Shown: positions 1-13,562, counted from the first letter of the stretch. The stretch is DNA of 64,000 nucleotides from Rhynochetos jubatus (GCA_027574665.1 CM050657.1:19579700-19643699); one strand, 5' to 3'. Translations and numbers: made by a program. Notes: generated from the sequence alone by a model not told the origin.

Positions 1-2800
1 GGGCAAGAGCAAGGCTGAGCTTCTTTAAATCAATGCTGAAGAGGGATATCAGCTGCTGATTATCAATCAGCAAAGAATTAAAGCATGTGGGTGAATAAAT
101 ATTGCTTGTCCTTTAAGGTGAATTAGTTGCTGTGTCTTGCAGCTTGGCTACTGGAACTGCTGGGAGCTGTAGCCAGGTTTCCCTGCAGATGTGCAGCTTC
201 CCCCTCACCTCGGCAGGGGCTGGGAATTAGTGGCAACTCTCACTTGAGTTTCAAAGAAAATTACACAGCACTTCAAACTCAGCCTTTCGAGCAGGGAGGA
301 AGGGCTGTTAGTTATTGCCATGATGAAGCTAATCCAGTCCTAAGGAGGATAAAGGGTTGCTTAGCAATACTTTAGCAATGACTAACAATGCTTTACCAGG
401 CTTTTATTGTTTACTAAGACTTTAATACTGGCTCAGTGGGTTTTTTATTGGAATGTTTTTACTATTTTTGTAATGGTCTCCCCTCTTGAGAAACTGTCAA
501 ACTCATCACATATAATGAAGAGGCAGCAGTCAGCAAGCATTTGATTGCTGATCATGTGTTGATTTTTGGCCTGACCTTATTAAGATTCCTTATCTCTCCC
601 TTCTCTTTCCCTAGGAGTTCTTAAATTGGCTACAGAGATTAGATTATTTAAGTGCTTTTCATATAAATGCCCCCTAGTCTGTTTATTTTTCCTAAGCCAC
701 CTCTTATCCATGTGGAAGCTCATTTTTGGTACCTAAAGGAGAGATGTACTGGGGGAAAAGATTGTCTGAACCAGTCCAGAGTCATGTCTCAGAGCAAACT
801 TTATTTTGGTCTTCCGTAAAGACTTTTAACAGGGCAAGATGTATATTGCTCCATTTAATACACCTTAATAGCATAACTATTAAGTTGCCTTTTTGATGGC
901 AAGAGGCTACTGTGCACTGTAGTCATATAACTTCCATAAAATTATGTATTGAGTGTTCTATTCAGACTTTCTGTTAATCAGTTGAGAAATACAAGCACAC
1001 ACCAAATCAACCGGTCCTTCTCTGCTGAGGTATCTGAGTCACGGCTGTCACTGGTGAAAAATAGGAACATTTCTGGGGAAAGGAAAACCCATTAAAGCTG
1101 AGGAGTGTGTCTGGATTCTTTAAGCATTCCCCTTGGCCCACCTACACTTCAGAGCTGACGCTGTCAGGAGAACCAGTAACAACAGGATAATCCCCAGCAA
1201 AACATAGCTCACGTTTTAACTGTGCCCAGAGACTACTGTGCGAGCAGGCGCCTCTGTGGGACCTCGCTGCGCAGGTGAGCCCCGTGTGTGGAGGAGGAAC
1301 GCGTGGCAATATGGTGGGTTTCCATATGTTTGCAGCCGGTATTCATGTAATAGCCATGTATGAGTTTTCACCTTGGGAACTCTACAAAACAGCACGGTGG
1401 CATGACTGCTGGGGGCTGTAACAAACCCACCTGGGTGGGATACAGCACACCTGCGGAGGATGCAAAATTCTGAATAACTGTCTCCTGCTTTGCACACCTT
1501 CTGCAGCTATAAGACTGATTGCTATGGGATGGGGTGTATCTTGGGTCTTGTGAACACGGGTACAATTTCCAAGACTGTGGGATGCAATGTCCCTCGGTCA
1601 TTCAGCTCCCTTATCCATGCAAGTGAAGAAAAGGGAGGTACTGACCACAATTCTAGAGGCTCCTGGTGCTTGCTGTGTGCTGAGATTGTTTATAATTATC
1701 ACAAGAATTTATGTATCTCAGATTATTCAGCTGGGATCCTGATTTCTTTCAGCACTGCTAGTGCCACTGGCTTACTGAATTTCAGCATCCTTAGACATTC
1801 AGTTCAGCACTTTTTCTAGGAACTGAACCAGGGCAAGGTAGCAGTCACCTTGGTTTGAGATGTGGGCCGCAACCTGGCTTGGCTTTGTGGCTATGTGAGG
1901 AGGGTGCAGAGGCTAAGCCCTTTATCTCTTGGATTCAGTGAGCTGAAAGTGCTATGGGTGTACCCAGTGCTGTGCCAGCTGCCCTGTCACCCCTTTGTCA
2001 CTGTGCTGAATCACCTGGGGAAGGTTTGGTGGCTTGACACTATGGAGTACAGTCAGCTCTGCCCTTTGAAGTTCCTGGCAGGGAAATGAAGAAAGCATGT
2101 TCTTCTATGTGTTCTCTCTAAACTCATAGTCCATCCATAATCTCAACAGCACTGGCATGGGAAGGAAGAATGGGAATGGACTTGGAAGTTAAAATTCAGG
2201 TTTTAGTTGTTCCCAGCTGTATGATGAATATTACCCCAAAATCCAGTTACAAAAACATCTGAATTTAGCAGGTATCACTTGGAATCAGAATGTTGTCCTC
2301 TAAAACTAGACTAAACAACAAAAGTGATGTAGATAAATTGTCTGATTTTTTTTTCTTATCAAGGCTGTCAATTTGAGCCTGGAGGACAGCAAAGAATTAG
2401 TGCTGACATTCCTTGTGAGTATCCCTAAGATTTCAGCCTCCATGAAACTGGAAGGACCTCTTCCAGTTTAGATTTAAACAAGTGAATCACTTTACCACCA
2501 ACCTCGTAGCGCTGTTACTTCATGATGTGAGCTCAGTGTATCAACACGGCCATTTCACTCGTATTTTGCTGGTATTTTTATAAGGTTTTTGTCTATCTGT
2601 GGGAAATCCTTCAACACAGCTATTTCTGCATGTCTGCTTTTAGATAGCCTTATGAAAACACTATTTTGGTTCCTTCTTGGTATGTGTAGACTAATAAACC
2701 CCAATGTATTCATTTTCTCTACTCACTTTTTCCAAGCCTGTCTTAATGACCCTCGGTGGGTACAGATGTCTGACACTGAAGGTTTATCTGAGTCTTTTCT
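1..2800. other. non-coding DNA, no gene recognised
   Basis: I see no recognisable gene here. Open frames are short (the longest is about 110 codons at 1490-1819, plus strand) and have neither recognised protein similarity nor good splice sites. I recognise no mobile element. It is probably intergenic or deep intronic DNA. Confidence 0.5.
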
Positions 2801-2838
2801 AATACTCTGCTATGTCTGACTGCAATGAGTCCATAATA

Positions 2839-3162
2839 TTTATTACATGCATGTAAGGCTTCCTGAGCTTAGTACCTGCGAGAGAAAGAGAAAGCCACAC
2901 ACTAACAGCAATATGTGTGAGACTTAGCATGTTCCCAGCAAAACCAAACCTCCACTTGGGAAGAAGGATGATGATGGTACACTCCATGAAATAAAACCAA
3001 ATCTGGGATAGGATTTTCTGGTACAAGCTGCCTGTTGGGCAATGAGCTGTGATAATTTGGGAAGTCTCACTTGGCAGAGCTCAGTAACAAGGTGTCTTCA
3101 GCAGTATCAAGATCAAACTCCATTTGGGATCTAGGGCTTGGTTTTTTTTCATCTTTGCCCTC
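2839..3162 (-). CDS. candidate terminal coding exon of an unidentified minus-strand gene
   Basis: Reading the minus strand, a pyrimidine-rich tract ending TTTCTAAG (acceptor AG at 3163-3164) leads into an open frame of 31 codons at 3162-3067. It ends at a TGA stop at 3069-3067. The peptide is hydrophilic, starting EGKDEKKPSPRS, then an acidic stretch MEFDLDTAED and a C-terminus LLLSSAK. A minus-strand AATAAA lies at 2844-2839, about 225 bases past the stop, which would suit a short 3'UTR. I do not recognise the protein. It does not look like the C-terminus of TMEM212 or FNDC3B, the genes expected on this strand near PLD1. Exon-like open frames of this length occur by chance in 40 kb, so this is a candidate only. 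Confidence 0.18.
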
Positions 3163-3497
3163 CTTAGAAATGTAAAGATAAGAGAAACACCTGCACTTAG
3201 CACAGGGGTTACAAAATACATCACTAAAATTTGATGATTTGCCTGGGTGGGGTACCCAGAGACAGTGCTGGAGGCTGCCCAAGGTGCTGAGCATCACCTG
3301 ATGCTCCTTGTTGAACCTCCCTGGCAAAAGGGTTGGGATGCTGATTTTTAAAATAAAAAGGGTGGGTTTTTTTCCCCCCAGGTAGTTTTAGGAAAGGGAG
3401 GGACAATGTGCTGGGGGTGATCTTACCAAGAGAAGCAGGTAGGTGAGGGAGGGTAAGACAGGAATGCTCTCCTAATGAAGTATTCCTTCTTTTACAG

Positions 3498-3554
3498 GGC
3501 TCTCCTGCCTACACAGAGAGGATCAAGCTTCAGAGCAGACGACTAGACATGCAG
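3498..3554 (+). CDS. candidate 57-base internal exon, unidentified
   Basis: A good acceptor (CCTTCTTTTACAG, AG at 3496-3497) and a good donor (CAG followed by GTAGGG at 3555) enclose 57 bases. The frame is open from phase 0 to phase 0 and gives a polar, basic peptide of 19 residues with the core TERIKLQSRRLDM. I do not recognise it and found no partner exon that I trust. It could be an exon of a non-coding RNA or a chance pairing of splice-like sequences. Confidence 0.13.
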
Positions 3555-3559
3555 GTAGG

Positions 3560-5700
3560 GATTTTAATCCCACAAAGTTAGGAAAATGTGCTCGGGTATG
3601 TGTTATTTGTCTAGCTTTTTATATTTCTTGTGCTAGACGAGCTGCATTTGTTTTGGAGCTGCTCCACGGGCTGTACGCGTGTCACATACCTTTGCCCTGC
3701 AGCTCGGAGCGTGGGCAGGGCAGGAGCCCTCCCCAAGCACAGGGCTGAATAGTTTGAAGGATTTAGCGAGCTGAATCATCTTGACAAAGGGTCAGACAGG
3801 CAAGGTGCAAGGAAATAGGTAGGAATATTTGGCTGGGACTGCTTCTTTCAATGATGCTGTTAATGTAATTCGGTACCTCGTGACACCTCACCCTTAGACA
3901 CCGGTGCTGGGGTGAGGAACAGAGGGGAGCATCTAACACAGTAGAGGGGCAGCTTCCAATTCAGACCAAGGAATAGTATTCAGTCTCAAAACCAGCAGAC
4001 TTGTCAGGAAGTTAATCACAGCACTTGTTTATCCCCTCACTTAAGACCTGCCCATCTCTAGGCATGTTTCAGCTGTATCTGATAATTTCCCATTCCATCA
4101 TGCAGCTGTTTTGGGAATTCTGCTGTAAAAGGCAGTCAGTGAGGTAATCCAAGTTAAATTGTGCTACCTTTCACCCTTGTTTTGAGGCTCTCTTTCCTGA
4201 GGACTTTCTCAGTCTGGAGCATTTCCCTGTCAGTGCTGCCACTCCAGATGGCTGTGGACTGTGGCAGAAACCATTAACCTAGCTTTGCACTGAAGAAACC
4301 TTTCTGTGCAATTTAAATTCCGGTTATAAAAGGTAGCTAGAAAATGTCTGCTGAAGTTAACTGTAAGTTCAACCAGGGCAGACATTCCAGCCTGAGGAAT
4401 TTTCCTAGAGCTTCATGAAATCAATTCCCCAGTGCCCACTGTCGTCTGGGAGGTGGATCCCTCCAAGGGTCAGCATGTGGAAATTGTGGGTAGAAGTGGG
4501 ATTACTGAGGATTTACTCAGCCTAGCTAGTCACTGGGCTGCATGTAGTAAAACAGATACATTGGGTTAGTTCCATGGTACAAAACCCCAACCCAGACAGT
4601 GCAGGCCAACAGCAAGGGGATAACTGATGTTGGTATTGTGGAAAAGCTGCTGTGTCTCCTTCTCTTTTGAAACAAACCTGTAAGGATCTATTTAAACCCT
4701 CTGAGATGGGCCTTGAGGTAGTCCTCTCACATAAGAGCTAATTTTACTGACAGTTCTTCCTGCTTGCCACCAGGCATCTTATGATAACAGCGGTGCCACG
4801 GTTCAAAGTGGAAACATCTCACCTTGTGCCTTCCTTGTGCTGGAGATAGTCATTACTGAGCATGAGGGGAGGCTTCAATAAGGACAGAGGTACAAATGTC
4901 CCACAACAGCCTTTCCTCCCTACTCTATAAAGAGAATTCAATCGCTGCTGACACCCTGCTCCTCAGAGAAACTGAGGTTATAATGCTGGTTTCTCAGTTT
5001 CTTGGCCTATGACTCTAGCCTGTGGTAAACCTTGGCATTGTCATATCCTTCTCTGGCAATTAGGAGTTAAGGATAAGGTGTGCTTAGCCCTCCCCAAGAG
5101 CAGCTGTAAGCACCCACCCAGGCTGGGTGTTGGGCTCTGTTTGCAGCCAGTGCCAACCTCAAACTGTGGACTAGGTCTTAAAGACCTGGAAAGAGCCAGG
5201 ATTTCCACCTCCTCCATCCTGTACCTGCTTTCTCCTTTGTTCTGGTGTCTGCCTGTTGCCTAGCTCAACATCTGTGGCTTTGGGCCCTCTATGAAGTACA
5301 TGACTTCTGCCATGTATAGAGACTCCAGCACCTTCCCATTACTGGTGTGGGTGGGAATTCACTCTGGGAGGCAGACACTCAAGAGCCAGGCACTCTATCA
5401 GCTACATGGGCACCAGTTTTCTGCAGGGTCTGAGCTTCTGTAAATGGGCTGATTGTTAGCTCAGCTGAGACCAAAGCAGAGTATTTCAGAAGGACTGGGA
5501 AAAATCTCATGACTTGTACCCTACAGGGAACAGAAAATGCTCTACCAACTTTGCAGCTGGATTGTTTATTTAATCTGTGGAGTAGGTGCATGTTTTTCTC
5601 CCTGAAGGCTAGGCACACAATAGAGAAGTGACTGTAACTAAGAGTTTCCAGAAGACATGCATAATATTGCCAGGGTTTTGAAATAACTTTCTTTCTGAGG
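3560..5700. other. non-coding DNA, no gene recognised
   Basis: I see no gene, RNA or repeat here. A weak minus-strand acceptor near 5444 precedes a short open frame that ends in a stop at about 5379. It has no convincing donor and I do not call it. Confidence 0.45.
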
Positions 5701-5712
5701 GCGTATGTGTAC

Positions 5713-5795
5713 CTTGTTTCAAAGGAACTTTACAAGAATCAGCTTCATCAGATTCTGATTCATCAGCTGTTGCCTTCAAAGGAAGGGCTTCTTGT
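5713..5795 (-). CDS. candidate 83-base internal exon with acidic peptide, unidentified
   Basis: On the minus strand, TTTTCTTAAG (acceptor AG at 5797-5796) and a donor CAAG followed by GTACAC (GT at 5712-5711) enclose 83 bases. In one frame these are fully open and encode the acidic run ATADESESDEADSC. Entry needs two bases from an upstream exon and exit is phase 1. That exit is not compatible with direct splicing to the candidate terminal exon at 3162-3067, so either an intervening exon is missing or one of the two is false. Peptide not recognised. Confidence 0.12.
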
Positions 5796-5849
5796 CTTAA
5801 GAAAATACAGCTATTAACTAATGCCTTTACTTTGATCTTTGCCAGCAAA

Positions 5850-8800
5850 ATCTCTTTCTTAAATTTCTACTGTAGTCTTTCTTCCATACACAGTTTGTGG
5901 CATGCTAACTTATTTGTTCCTGGATTAGTTTCCAATTAATTATCAGAGCCAGTTACAAAAATCTCCATCCAATATGATAAAAAGGCAATTTTTGTAGAGC
6001 TGTAAAATTGTGCAAACACTGTCTCCTTTCATGTGGTTTGGCTTTAACCTAAACTGCCCCGAAGGTAAAAAGATGAGATGAACTGCTCCTTGCTTCTGAT
6101 GGGCATTCGCAGTCAAGCCAGCTGTTAACATGAAGCACGAAATGCTTTGTCAATAATAAATCAGGTGTCCTGAGGAGGAGAAGGCTGACGGGGGGCTTCA
6201 ATGGTGTTTCCTTCTCTGTCATTAGTACCTGCATGGTAGGATTAATGGCTGATGTTTTCTGAGGCGAGTCAAACATAAAAGCTTGAACTTGGATGGAAGC
6301 GCCGGGATTTGCTCAGGAGCAAGCGCTGCGGACGGCATGGAGGGGGAACGTCCGCACGGCCCCGCAGAACCAGACGTGCTCTTAGCCGGGCTTGGGGAAT
6401 GTGAATGTGCGTAACCGCACCGGCACGCACAATTGCGCTGCACGTGCTTGAAAATCTGTCCCTTAACTGCTGCTTTGTTGAGCCCATGTCTCCGAGACTT
6501 TGGTTAAGTCTGTAAGCGCTGCATATTTGGTAACCACAGCTTCCTTAGTGTTTTTCCTGTATCAGGATTATCTGGCTTTGCTTATTTACATGATGTATTA
6601 TTGGAATTACAGTCCTCCATCTGTGTGAGGAGCAAGTGGTCTCAGGTCAGTCTTCCACACTGAGCACGTGTCACGGCAGTTGGGTCCAGTCCTCCCCTGC
6701 ATAAACCTTCACACGGTTATTGCCCTTTCTGCTCTGCCACTTACAGCCATCCGCTAGCCAGGATGTTTTACTAGGTTGCCCGATCGCCTTCGCTCTAGTC
6801 AGAGCAAGAACTGTAGTACTTCATTTTTGCTCTCCTAGTTGCTGCTAGCAGTGGAGCTGCACGGGTGGCAGTGGTGACAAGGTGTCCGTGGAAAACACCT
6901 AAAGCAAACACAGCCCAGAGACATGAGGGTGGCCTGTGGAAAGCTGGAGTGCTGCTGCTAATACTTTCTTCCTGACTTGATAAATGGCAGGTTTTAATCT
7001 CTAGAATGATGTATGTAATCCTAGAGTTGGGTTTTCTTCAACACAAGCAATATAACATGTGCCTCAGTGCTGTAGCAATGATTGACTAGGACAAATCGGC
7101 ATCTGAGGAGACAGGTTTTGAAGAGAAAACTGGTAATATCACCTGGAGCTGGTGTAGCAATCTCTTAGATGGCATCTTCCTTAGACTCCCTGAAGTATTA
7201 ATTACTCAGAAAACTCATTTGTGAGCAATGACAGTTCAATAAGGAAACGTGCTGAACTGAAATGGAAATTATAACACTTGCAGAGAAAATAGCTTTTGTA
7301 TGTTGCTGCCCACATGAGCAGAACTGCTGACTAGAAACCCAGGAGATTAAAAAGGTTATGGGGCAGGGGTGTGCTGATTACCTGCCATAAAGCACTCCCT
7401 TCAGCTGAGTGGACCATCACCCACTGTAATTTTGCCTGACTAATGATTATAGGTTTAGGCTTTAACTCTGCTGTCTGCTCTGTGTGCAGATGGACACCTG
7501 CACCAACTGCAGCCAGATGAGAAGGAACCCATGCTCAGGAGTGGCTTTTTTTTTTTTCTGAAATGCCTCACAAATTCTTCCTTTCTATTTTGGTAGAAGT
7601 GTCTCTAAGCATCTCTAAGGTTTATCAAGTGAATGTAATAGTTCAAGACTCTGGTTAACCAAGACCACTGAAAACAGCATTACTGTTTCCAAAATCTAAG
7701 TAACATTAATGCTTCCATAAATACCATATAGCATTTCCACGCTGTTTAGAAACCATAGTTGAATTATGGAAAGTGAATGTGTAACACAGGCTTACGTAGG
7801 TCATCAGCTATCAGGGTTGCCAGACTTCCCTCGTCTGGAAGAGATAGTATCTTGGCTTGAACCATAGTTATTGTCTCTCTGGGCAATAGAAAGACCTTAG
7901 GAGGCTATGTTGGCTGAGGCTGCAAGGAGCTTTCCTTTCATTTCTTGTTAGGAGCAGTGGATGAAAAGTGTGAGCAGCAGGATAAAGGATTGCAGGAAGA
8001 TGCTGACTCTGAGCCACAGGCTGAAGAGTGGGGAGCTGAGGAAAGGATGGTGATGGCAGTTCAGGAGAGAGATGTGGCGTCTGGATGAACACAGATGGTG
8101 GGCTATGCAACAGAAAATGAACCAAAGTTCGTGACCCACAGTCAGGGATGACATTTGGAGCAATATTTTGAGTTGCAGGAGTCGAGGACACAAGTCCATG
8201 ATCTCATGCCTGGAAGATCAGTGCTCAAATCTGTAGAAGCATCAAATATGGGCCAGTGAGCTGGGATTTGTGTGAGTGTCAGCCTGACACACCCAGATAA
8301 TGGTGTTCTTAAAAGTAATGCAACAACCCAAATAATATTTCTACTTTGCTGTTATAAATTCAGGTGTGTTCTGGGGTATGGATGTAGGCCAGGGTCTGAG
8401 CAGGCAATGGAAAGACCATAGCTTCATTGTTTTGTGTACTGGCATTCAGAGATTAGGAGTGTGGTCTCACAGCACTGTTGTAATTCAGATCCCACCCAAC
8501 TTGTAATCAATCCTGATTATCACAATACTTGTTACAGCACTTGTGTCAGGATGAGTTCAACAACTTTGTGCATCTGCTGCTACATATGTGCTGAACTATT
8601 CGGTTGAGTCAGGGCCTTTTTATCTTTCTATTCTTTTAGGTCAAGGATGTCATTTTAGCTAAAGTGTCTTACTGTTACCTTCCACTTTTACCTTTGCATA
8701 TATGCTCGATACAAGTTTGATGTCTCAGTAAACAGGATACCACCTGTACCCAGATTTAATTGCAGTGAAATCATGGCACTGCTTGGGCTTAATAGCAGGT

Positions 8801-11800
8801 TAAACTTTTCTGGTTCTCAAGGTCACCTGAGAACACATCAGGGTGTAGCCCCTTACCCTGAATGGTGGAAAAGGATTAATCCATCCATCCATTTTGCATA
8901 AATTCCAACTGGAAGGACATGTAGGGATCTAGAGAGGCTTGGCTGCTGGGGGATATGGTGGAGGCAGATCCCGAAGCTTGTATCTAGAGCCTGTAACAGC
9001 TAGTCCTGCTTCAATTTGAAATTTTTCCCCTTCTCGATGATTCTGTAACCTTATGCTCTGTACAGAGTTCTCTGCAGTCAGTGCTGAGCAGGTGTAAATG
9101 CTGACACTAGGCTTGGAGACTTCCTTTGCTGCCCAGCAATACATGTTCTTCCATATCATTCTGATGCAGCCGTTAATTTAACAGCTTCCTTTAAGTGTGC
9201 TGGAGGTTAACGGGATGTCAATATGTAATCCAAATTTTCTTAATGTCAGTGCAGAGCCTTTGTTATGCCTTAGTCGCAGTGCCAAAAACAGAAAGGTGTT
9301 TCTGCTCACAGGCGATCCCATCCCCGAACCAGTGTAATTGGTCAACACCCTTTCACTGAGTCCCATGACTTTAGGGTCAGCCCTTGAGCATGGAACAGGT
9401 TGACCCTCCTGGGTAATGTAGAAATGGTGTTTGGAAAAGCTCTGTGAGAAGCTAATTCAATTTTTTTCCCTAGTGTTTATAATAATTGAGCAGATTAATA
9501 CTGGTAAATATTAAGTAGGGTCATCTGGAAATGGATAAGCACTCTAGCTCTTGCCAACAAACCACTTAAGCACATGCTTAGAGATAAGTGTATGTATTAA
9601 GTGTAAATGGACTTGCTCATAGGTTTGGTTTGAGCATATGTTTAGGGTTTCTGGATACAGTGAACCTCCTTGCTTGAAATCGCCATCTTTTATCCTTAAT
9701 GAACAGAAATTAGATTCTAGTATGAGAATTAATTTTAATTAAATAAAAAAATAAAGACTACTGAAAGGTAAAATGTCAGGATGAAAAAGGAAATGATCTA
9801 ATTTGAATACCATAACATGGAAAGAACATAATTTCGAGAAACATTCCAAAATTTCTTTCCCATCTCCCAATCTGCTTTAAAACCTAGGCCCTAGATTGCC
9901 TGTTGGTGTTGGCTTAGTGCCCGGGGGAAGAGATTGCCCTGCTTGATGTCTCCAGTATTGCTGGTGAGTGCCAGGCTCAGGTCCAGCCAGCCCAGGGGAG
10001 GACCATGCTGGAGTAGGAGGTAACAAGGGCTCTCCCCTTGCTGAACTGACTGGAATAAGGTAAGAGTAAGGTTAAAACTTCTCCATGCAAATCCTTAGGG
10101 CAACGCTATTAGGAAACAACAATTTGTATGTAGTGAGTGGTTATTGCACGTGCATTTCAAAAACTTTAGTTGGAGCTTAAGGTATCTAAACTTAGAATTA
10201 CAGACCTGCTTTGGATGTTACAAAACAATGCTTGGAGAGACAACAACACAAGTTAAAGCATATCTGACCTTCTCCTGCCAGGAATACTGCAGGAGTGTGC
10301 AGAAGCTGATATGAAGGAGGGCTCCTGGGTTAGCATTTATGCCTTTGTACCAAAAAGGAAGAGAAACAAAATGGTAAGAAACACTCTGAATCCTGCTTCT
10401 CCCTTAAAGCACCATTTGCTGCTGTGCTGAAGTGTATCAGGAGGGAAGATTTTTCTGGGGAAGTCCAGTACAAGTTGAGAATTCTCACTATACTTCAGTA
10501 GGAAATTATATAATCCTGGCTCTTTTCTTGGCAAGTGTCTGACCTTTCCATAGAGCAGAGTGTCCCCAGCTTGGGGGGTAGGTGGTGTGTGCTGGCATTT
10601 CCCCATCAAGTAAAATTGGGGTAGAGAGAGGGGGAAAATAAATTATTATCAGATCTTGGATGTGATTTCTTTTTAACATTAAAAATGGATAAGCTGTGCT
10701 CTTGAGAGGAAGGCAGAGGAGGGAAAGGAAGCCGGGGAAGGGCTGACCCTGCAGTGGGTTCAGAAGCACTCCTGTTAATAGCAATCTGCAGCATCAGAGT
10801 TTTAACCAACTCTTTAAAAGCTTGATTTGTGCTGTGCCTGGTGAAGGAGTGCCTTCTCTTCACCTACCCACGGTGATGGAGGAAAGGGCCTGCCCTGTTG
10901 CCTCATGCAAATGAGGATTTCTATGGCTGGAGCTGAAATGTTTGGCAATTGAGCACAAGAAATGTAGGGTTACCTGTAGGCAGCTGTTGCTCACCCTGGG
11001 GGTGTTTTATATGGCTATTTAATTGCACGTTGCTCAGTGCTAAATGAGTCCGACTTACGTGAATAACCACAGCAACGCAAATGCTGCTGCCTCTGAGATA
11101 AGGGACCTTATTTGAGAAACAAAGGCCTAACTAATGCCATAGGCCTTGTTTACTTCTTAAAGTGTCTACTTTAGCGCTGATAAAAAGGAAAGAAGTGGTC
11201 TGGTTCTTAAAAAATAAACCCCAAAGCATTTTAAGACCTTTTTTTCCCACCCCCCTTGTCTTTTCTATTCTTTTCCCAGGTTGCAAAAATAACATCCAAT
11301 AATGAAATGAAAATAAGCTGAATAGTTGCATTCTGTGGAGGAGGGAAGAGGTAGTCACAGACAGCTGGAGCATGTCTGGGCCAGTGTCTCAGTTCTTTTC
11401 TTTCTGCTAGTTTAGTGCCACTCCAAGAATGCAGACAATGCTGGCTACAACTGTTTCATATTTGATTTCCACACTTAAATCTGTGCTTGTTAAATGAAAC
11501 CCCATTGTCAGGTTGGCATGCATCCACGCTGCCTCCTCAGGTCCCGCTTCAGAGTTTGTTGTCTGTGTTTGGGTGTCCTGCTCGTACCCCTTCAGTGAGA
11601 GGATCAGGTAGGTGGAGAGCATGTTGCTGGGTTTTTTTGCTGCTTGTGGCATCACAACAAAAGGTTTTGGACTTTTCTTGCAACCTCATCCATGGATAAC
11701 CCTCATAAATCTTGGTCTGAGGGCAGACTGAACTGCTGCAGGGAAGGGATGGGGTTTTGGAACAGCCTCACGAGCGGTGGATCAATTGGACACTCGGCTG

Positions 11801-13540
11801 GAGCCAGTCCCTGGGCAAGGTACTGGCCATGCCACCCACCCGAGAAAATGCTTGAGCAAGCAGGGCCTGATTTTGCCAGGGGCTGGTATCCTGCCCTGCT
11901 CAAGGAGAGGATGCATCCTGCGGTGCATTTGGTGGGCCGGGACCAGAGGGTTCAGCAGTTGCAGGGCTTTGTTGAAAGGAGAAATTCTGTATATTGGAAG
12001 TAAAGCAGCAACTGAATAACGAAGAATCATTTCACATCCTCTCTGAAATACCAGCGAGGGCATGAAAATTATAAATCTTTATTAATAAAGCTTAGAGGAT
12101 TATGCAATCCAACAGCTGTCCAGTCCTTTAGACTGCAGACCCTCCTGGCCTTTCTCCCCTGGCATAAGCTGGTACCATAGCCTGTTACCTGCTCGTACAT
12201 CATGTGTGCAGCATGAATTATTCAATGAATACCAGTAATGCCAAAGCAGATGGCTTGCAGACTTCAGCAAGAGAGGAGGGAGCACGGATAGGATAGGACT
12301 GTGGTGCCGTGGGGCATGATGCTGGAGCAGGAGGAAGCAGTGGCCATGTTTTGATTCTTCAGATGTCCTGGAGGTGTCCGCTGCTGGGCTGTTGTCATGG
12401 AAACACCATTATTTTCATGTATTCAAGACTGGCTCCAAATAAGGGTTAAATGCCAGGAAAAACCCCCAAAGGATTTCCTCAGCACAGTAAAAGCCTGAAC
12501 CAGCAGTGAGTCCTCCGTGGTGTGTGGGCTGGAGGTATGTTGGGGTTGGAAACACGCTGTGCCTTATGCAGGAGCTGGTCAGGAGTGTGGTGCTTGGGCT
12601 CTGGGTCCATTCGGAGTCATCCAAAAGCCTGTCTCTCCTCTGCCCTCACCTCTCGTCCTCCCACACTGCCTGGTGCTGCTACCAAAGGTTCTACCTGGAA
12701 CAGAGGTGACGGTATAGAGAGAGGTGCTGGATGGTGATCGTTTTTCCCATCTCTCTGGCTGTTCAGGTAATGTACCTATGTCTGTGCAGGTTTTAATGGC
12801 TTGGTGCATAACTGACAGTGTGGCATGGACAGTAGTAATGAAGAGCAGGAAGGCCAATCTTTGGGTTCTGCTTTCTGTAATGTCAAAAGCAAATTGCATC
12901 ATTTCCATAAAACTTTGCTCAGCCTTTAGATGCAGAGGCCCAGGCTATGTTTGCTAAAGGTGTGTCCCTTTAGTTGAAGCGGCACTGGGATGTAATGGGT
13001 ATGAGGGGCCAAATTACTGGTTCATAAAGTGATTTAATGGAATGGTGCACATGGCTTCAAGGGGCACTACTGGTCCTGATGTGAGTGCATTCAGGATCTG
13101 CCTCTCCTTGCATGGCTGTGCTGCTCTCCTGGCTGCTGTTGATGGCCCTGCAGGTGGCAATCCACCTTCCCTATGCTCATGTTTGTATGTCCAAACTACA
13201 GCAGTCTCACAAAAGTCATCATGCAACCCAAAGCTGTACAGATTATGGCCAAACTTGAGCACAGGTCCAGTATTTGCAAGGATGAGGTGGTACCACTCAC
13301 CATGTGATGGGTCTTTGCAGAGGGTTTGGGAAGGCAGTGTGGGGAAAGGGGAAGAGGACTGTGTAACCCAGGTAGCTGGTCACAGCAGGCAAGCAGTAGC
13401 AGCGTGGGCCAAGGAGAGGGAATGCAATGGCAGCACAAATGGCACTGAGAGGCTGTGGTGCTCTAGTGTACTGAAGGTGAAACTAGCCTCCCACTGAAAT
13501 GGAGACTAAAGTATTTTATCACTTTTCTGACCTACTGGGA
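5850..13540. other. long non-coding stretch
   Basis: I see no supported gene across this interval. Open frames are short and no frame continues across plausible splice sites into anything recognisable. A local cluster of CpG dinucleotides at about 6298-6450 stands out from CpG-poor surroundings but is too small to call an island. A minus-strand open frame near 9100-8927 ends in a PPPYPP-containing peptide, with a weak acceptor and no usable donor. Confidence 0.45.
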
Positions 13541-13545
13541 GATTT

Positions 13546-13562
13546 AAAAAAAAAAAAAAAAA
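13546..13562. repeat. A17 homopolymer
   Basis: Seventeen consecutive A residues. No polyadenylation signal precedes it closely, so I treat it as a simple repeat and not a retrotransposition tail. Confidence 0.9.

Noticed and set aside
8927-9159. Minus-strand frame ending in a PPPYPP-containing tail
   Set aside because: It runs into a stop with no usable donor and only a weak acceptor. There is no partner exon in a compatible phase that I trust.
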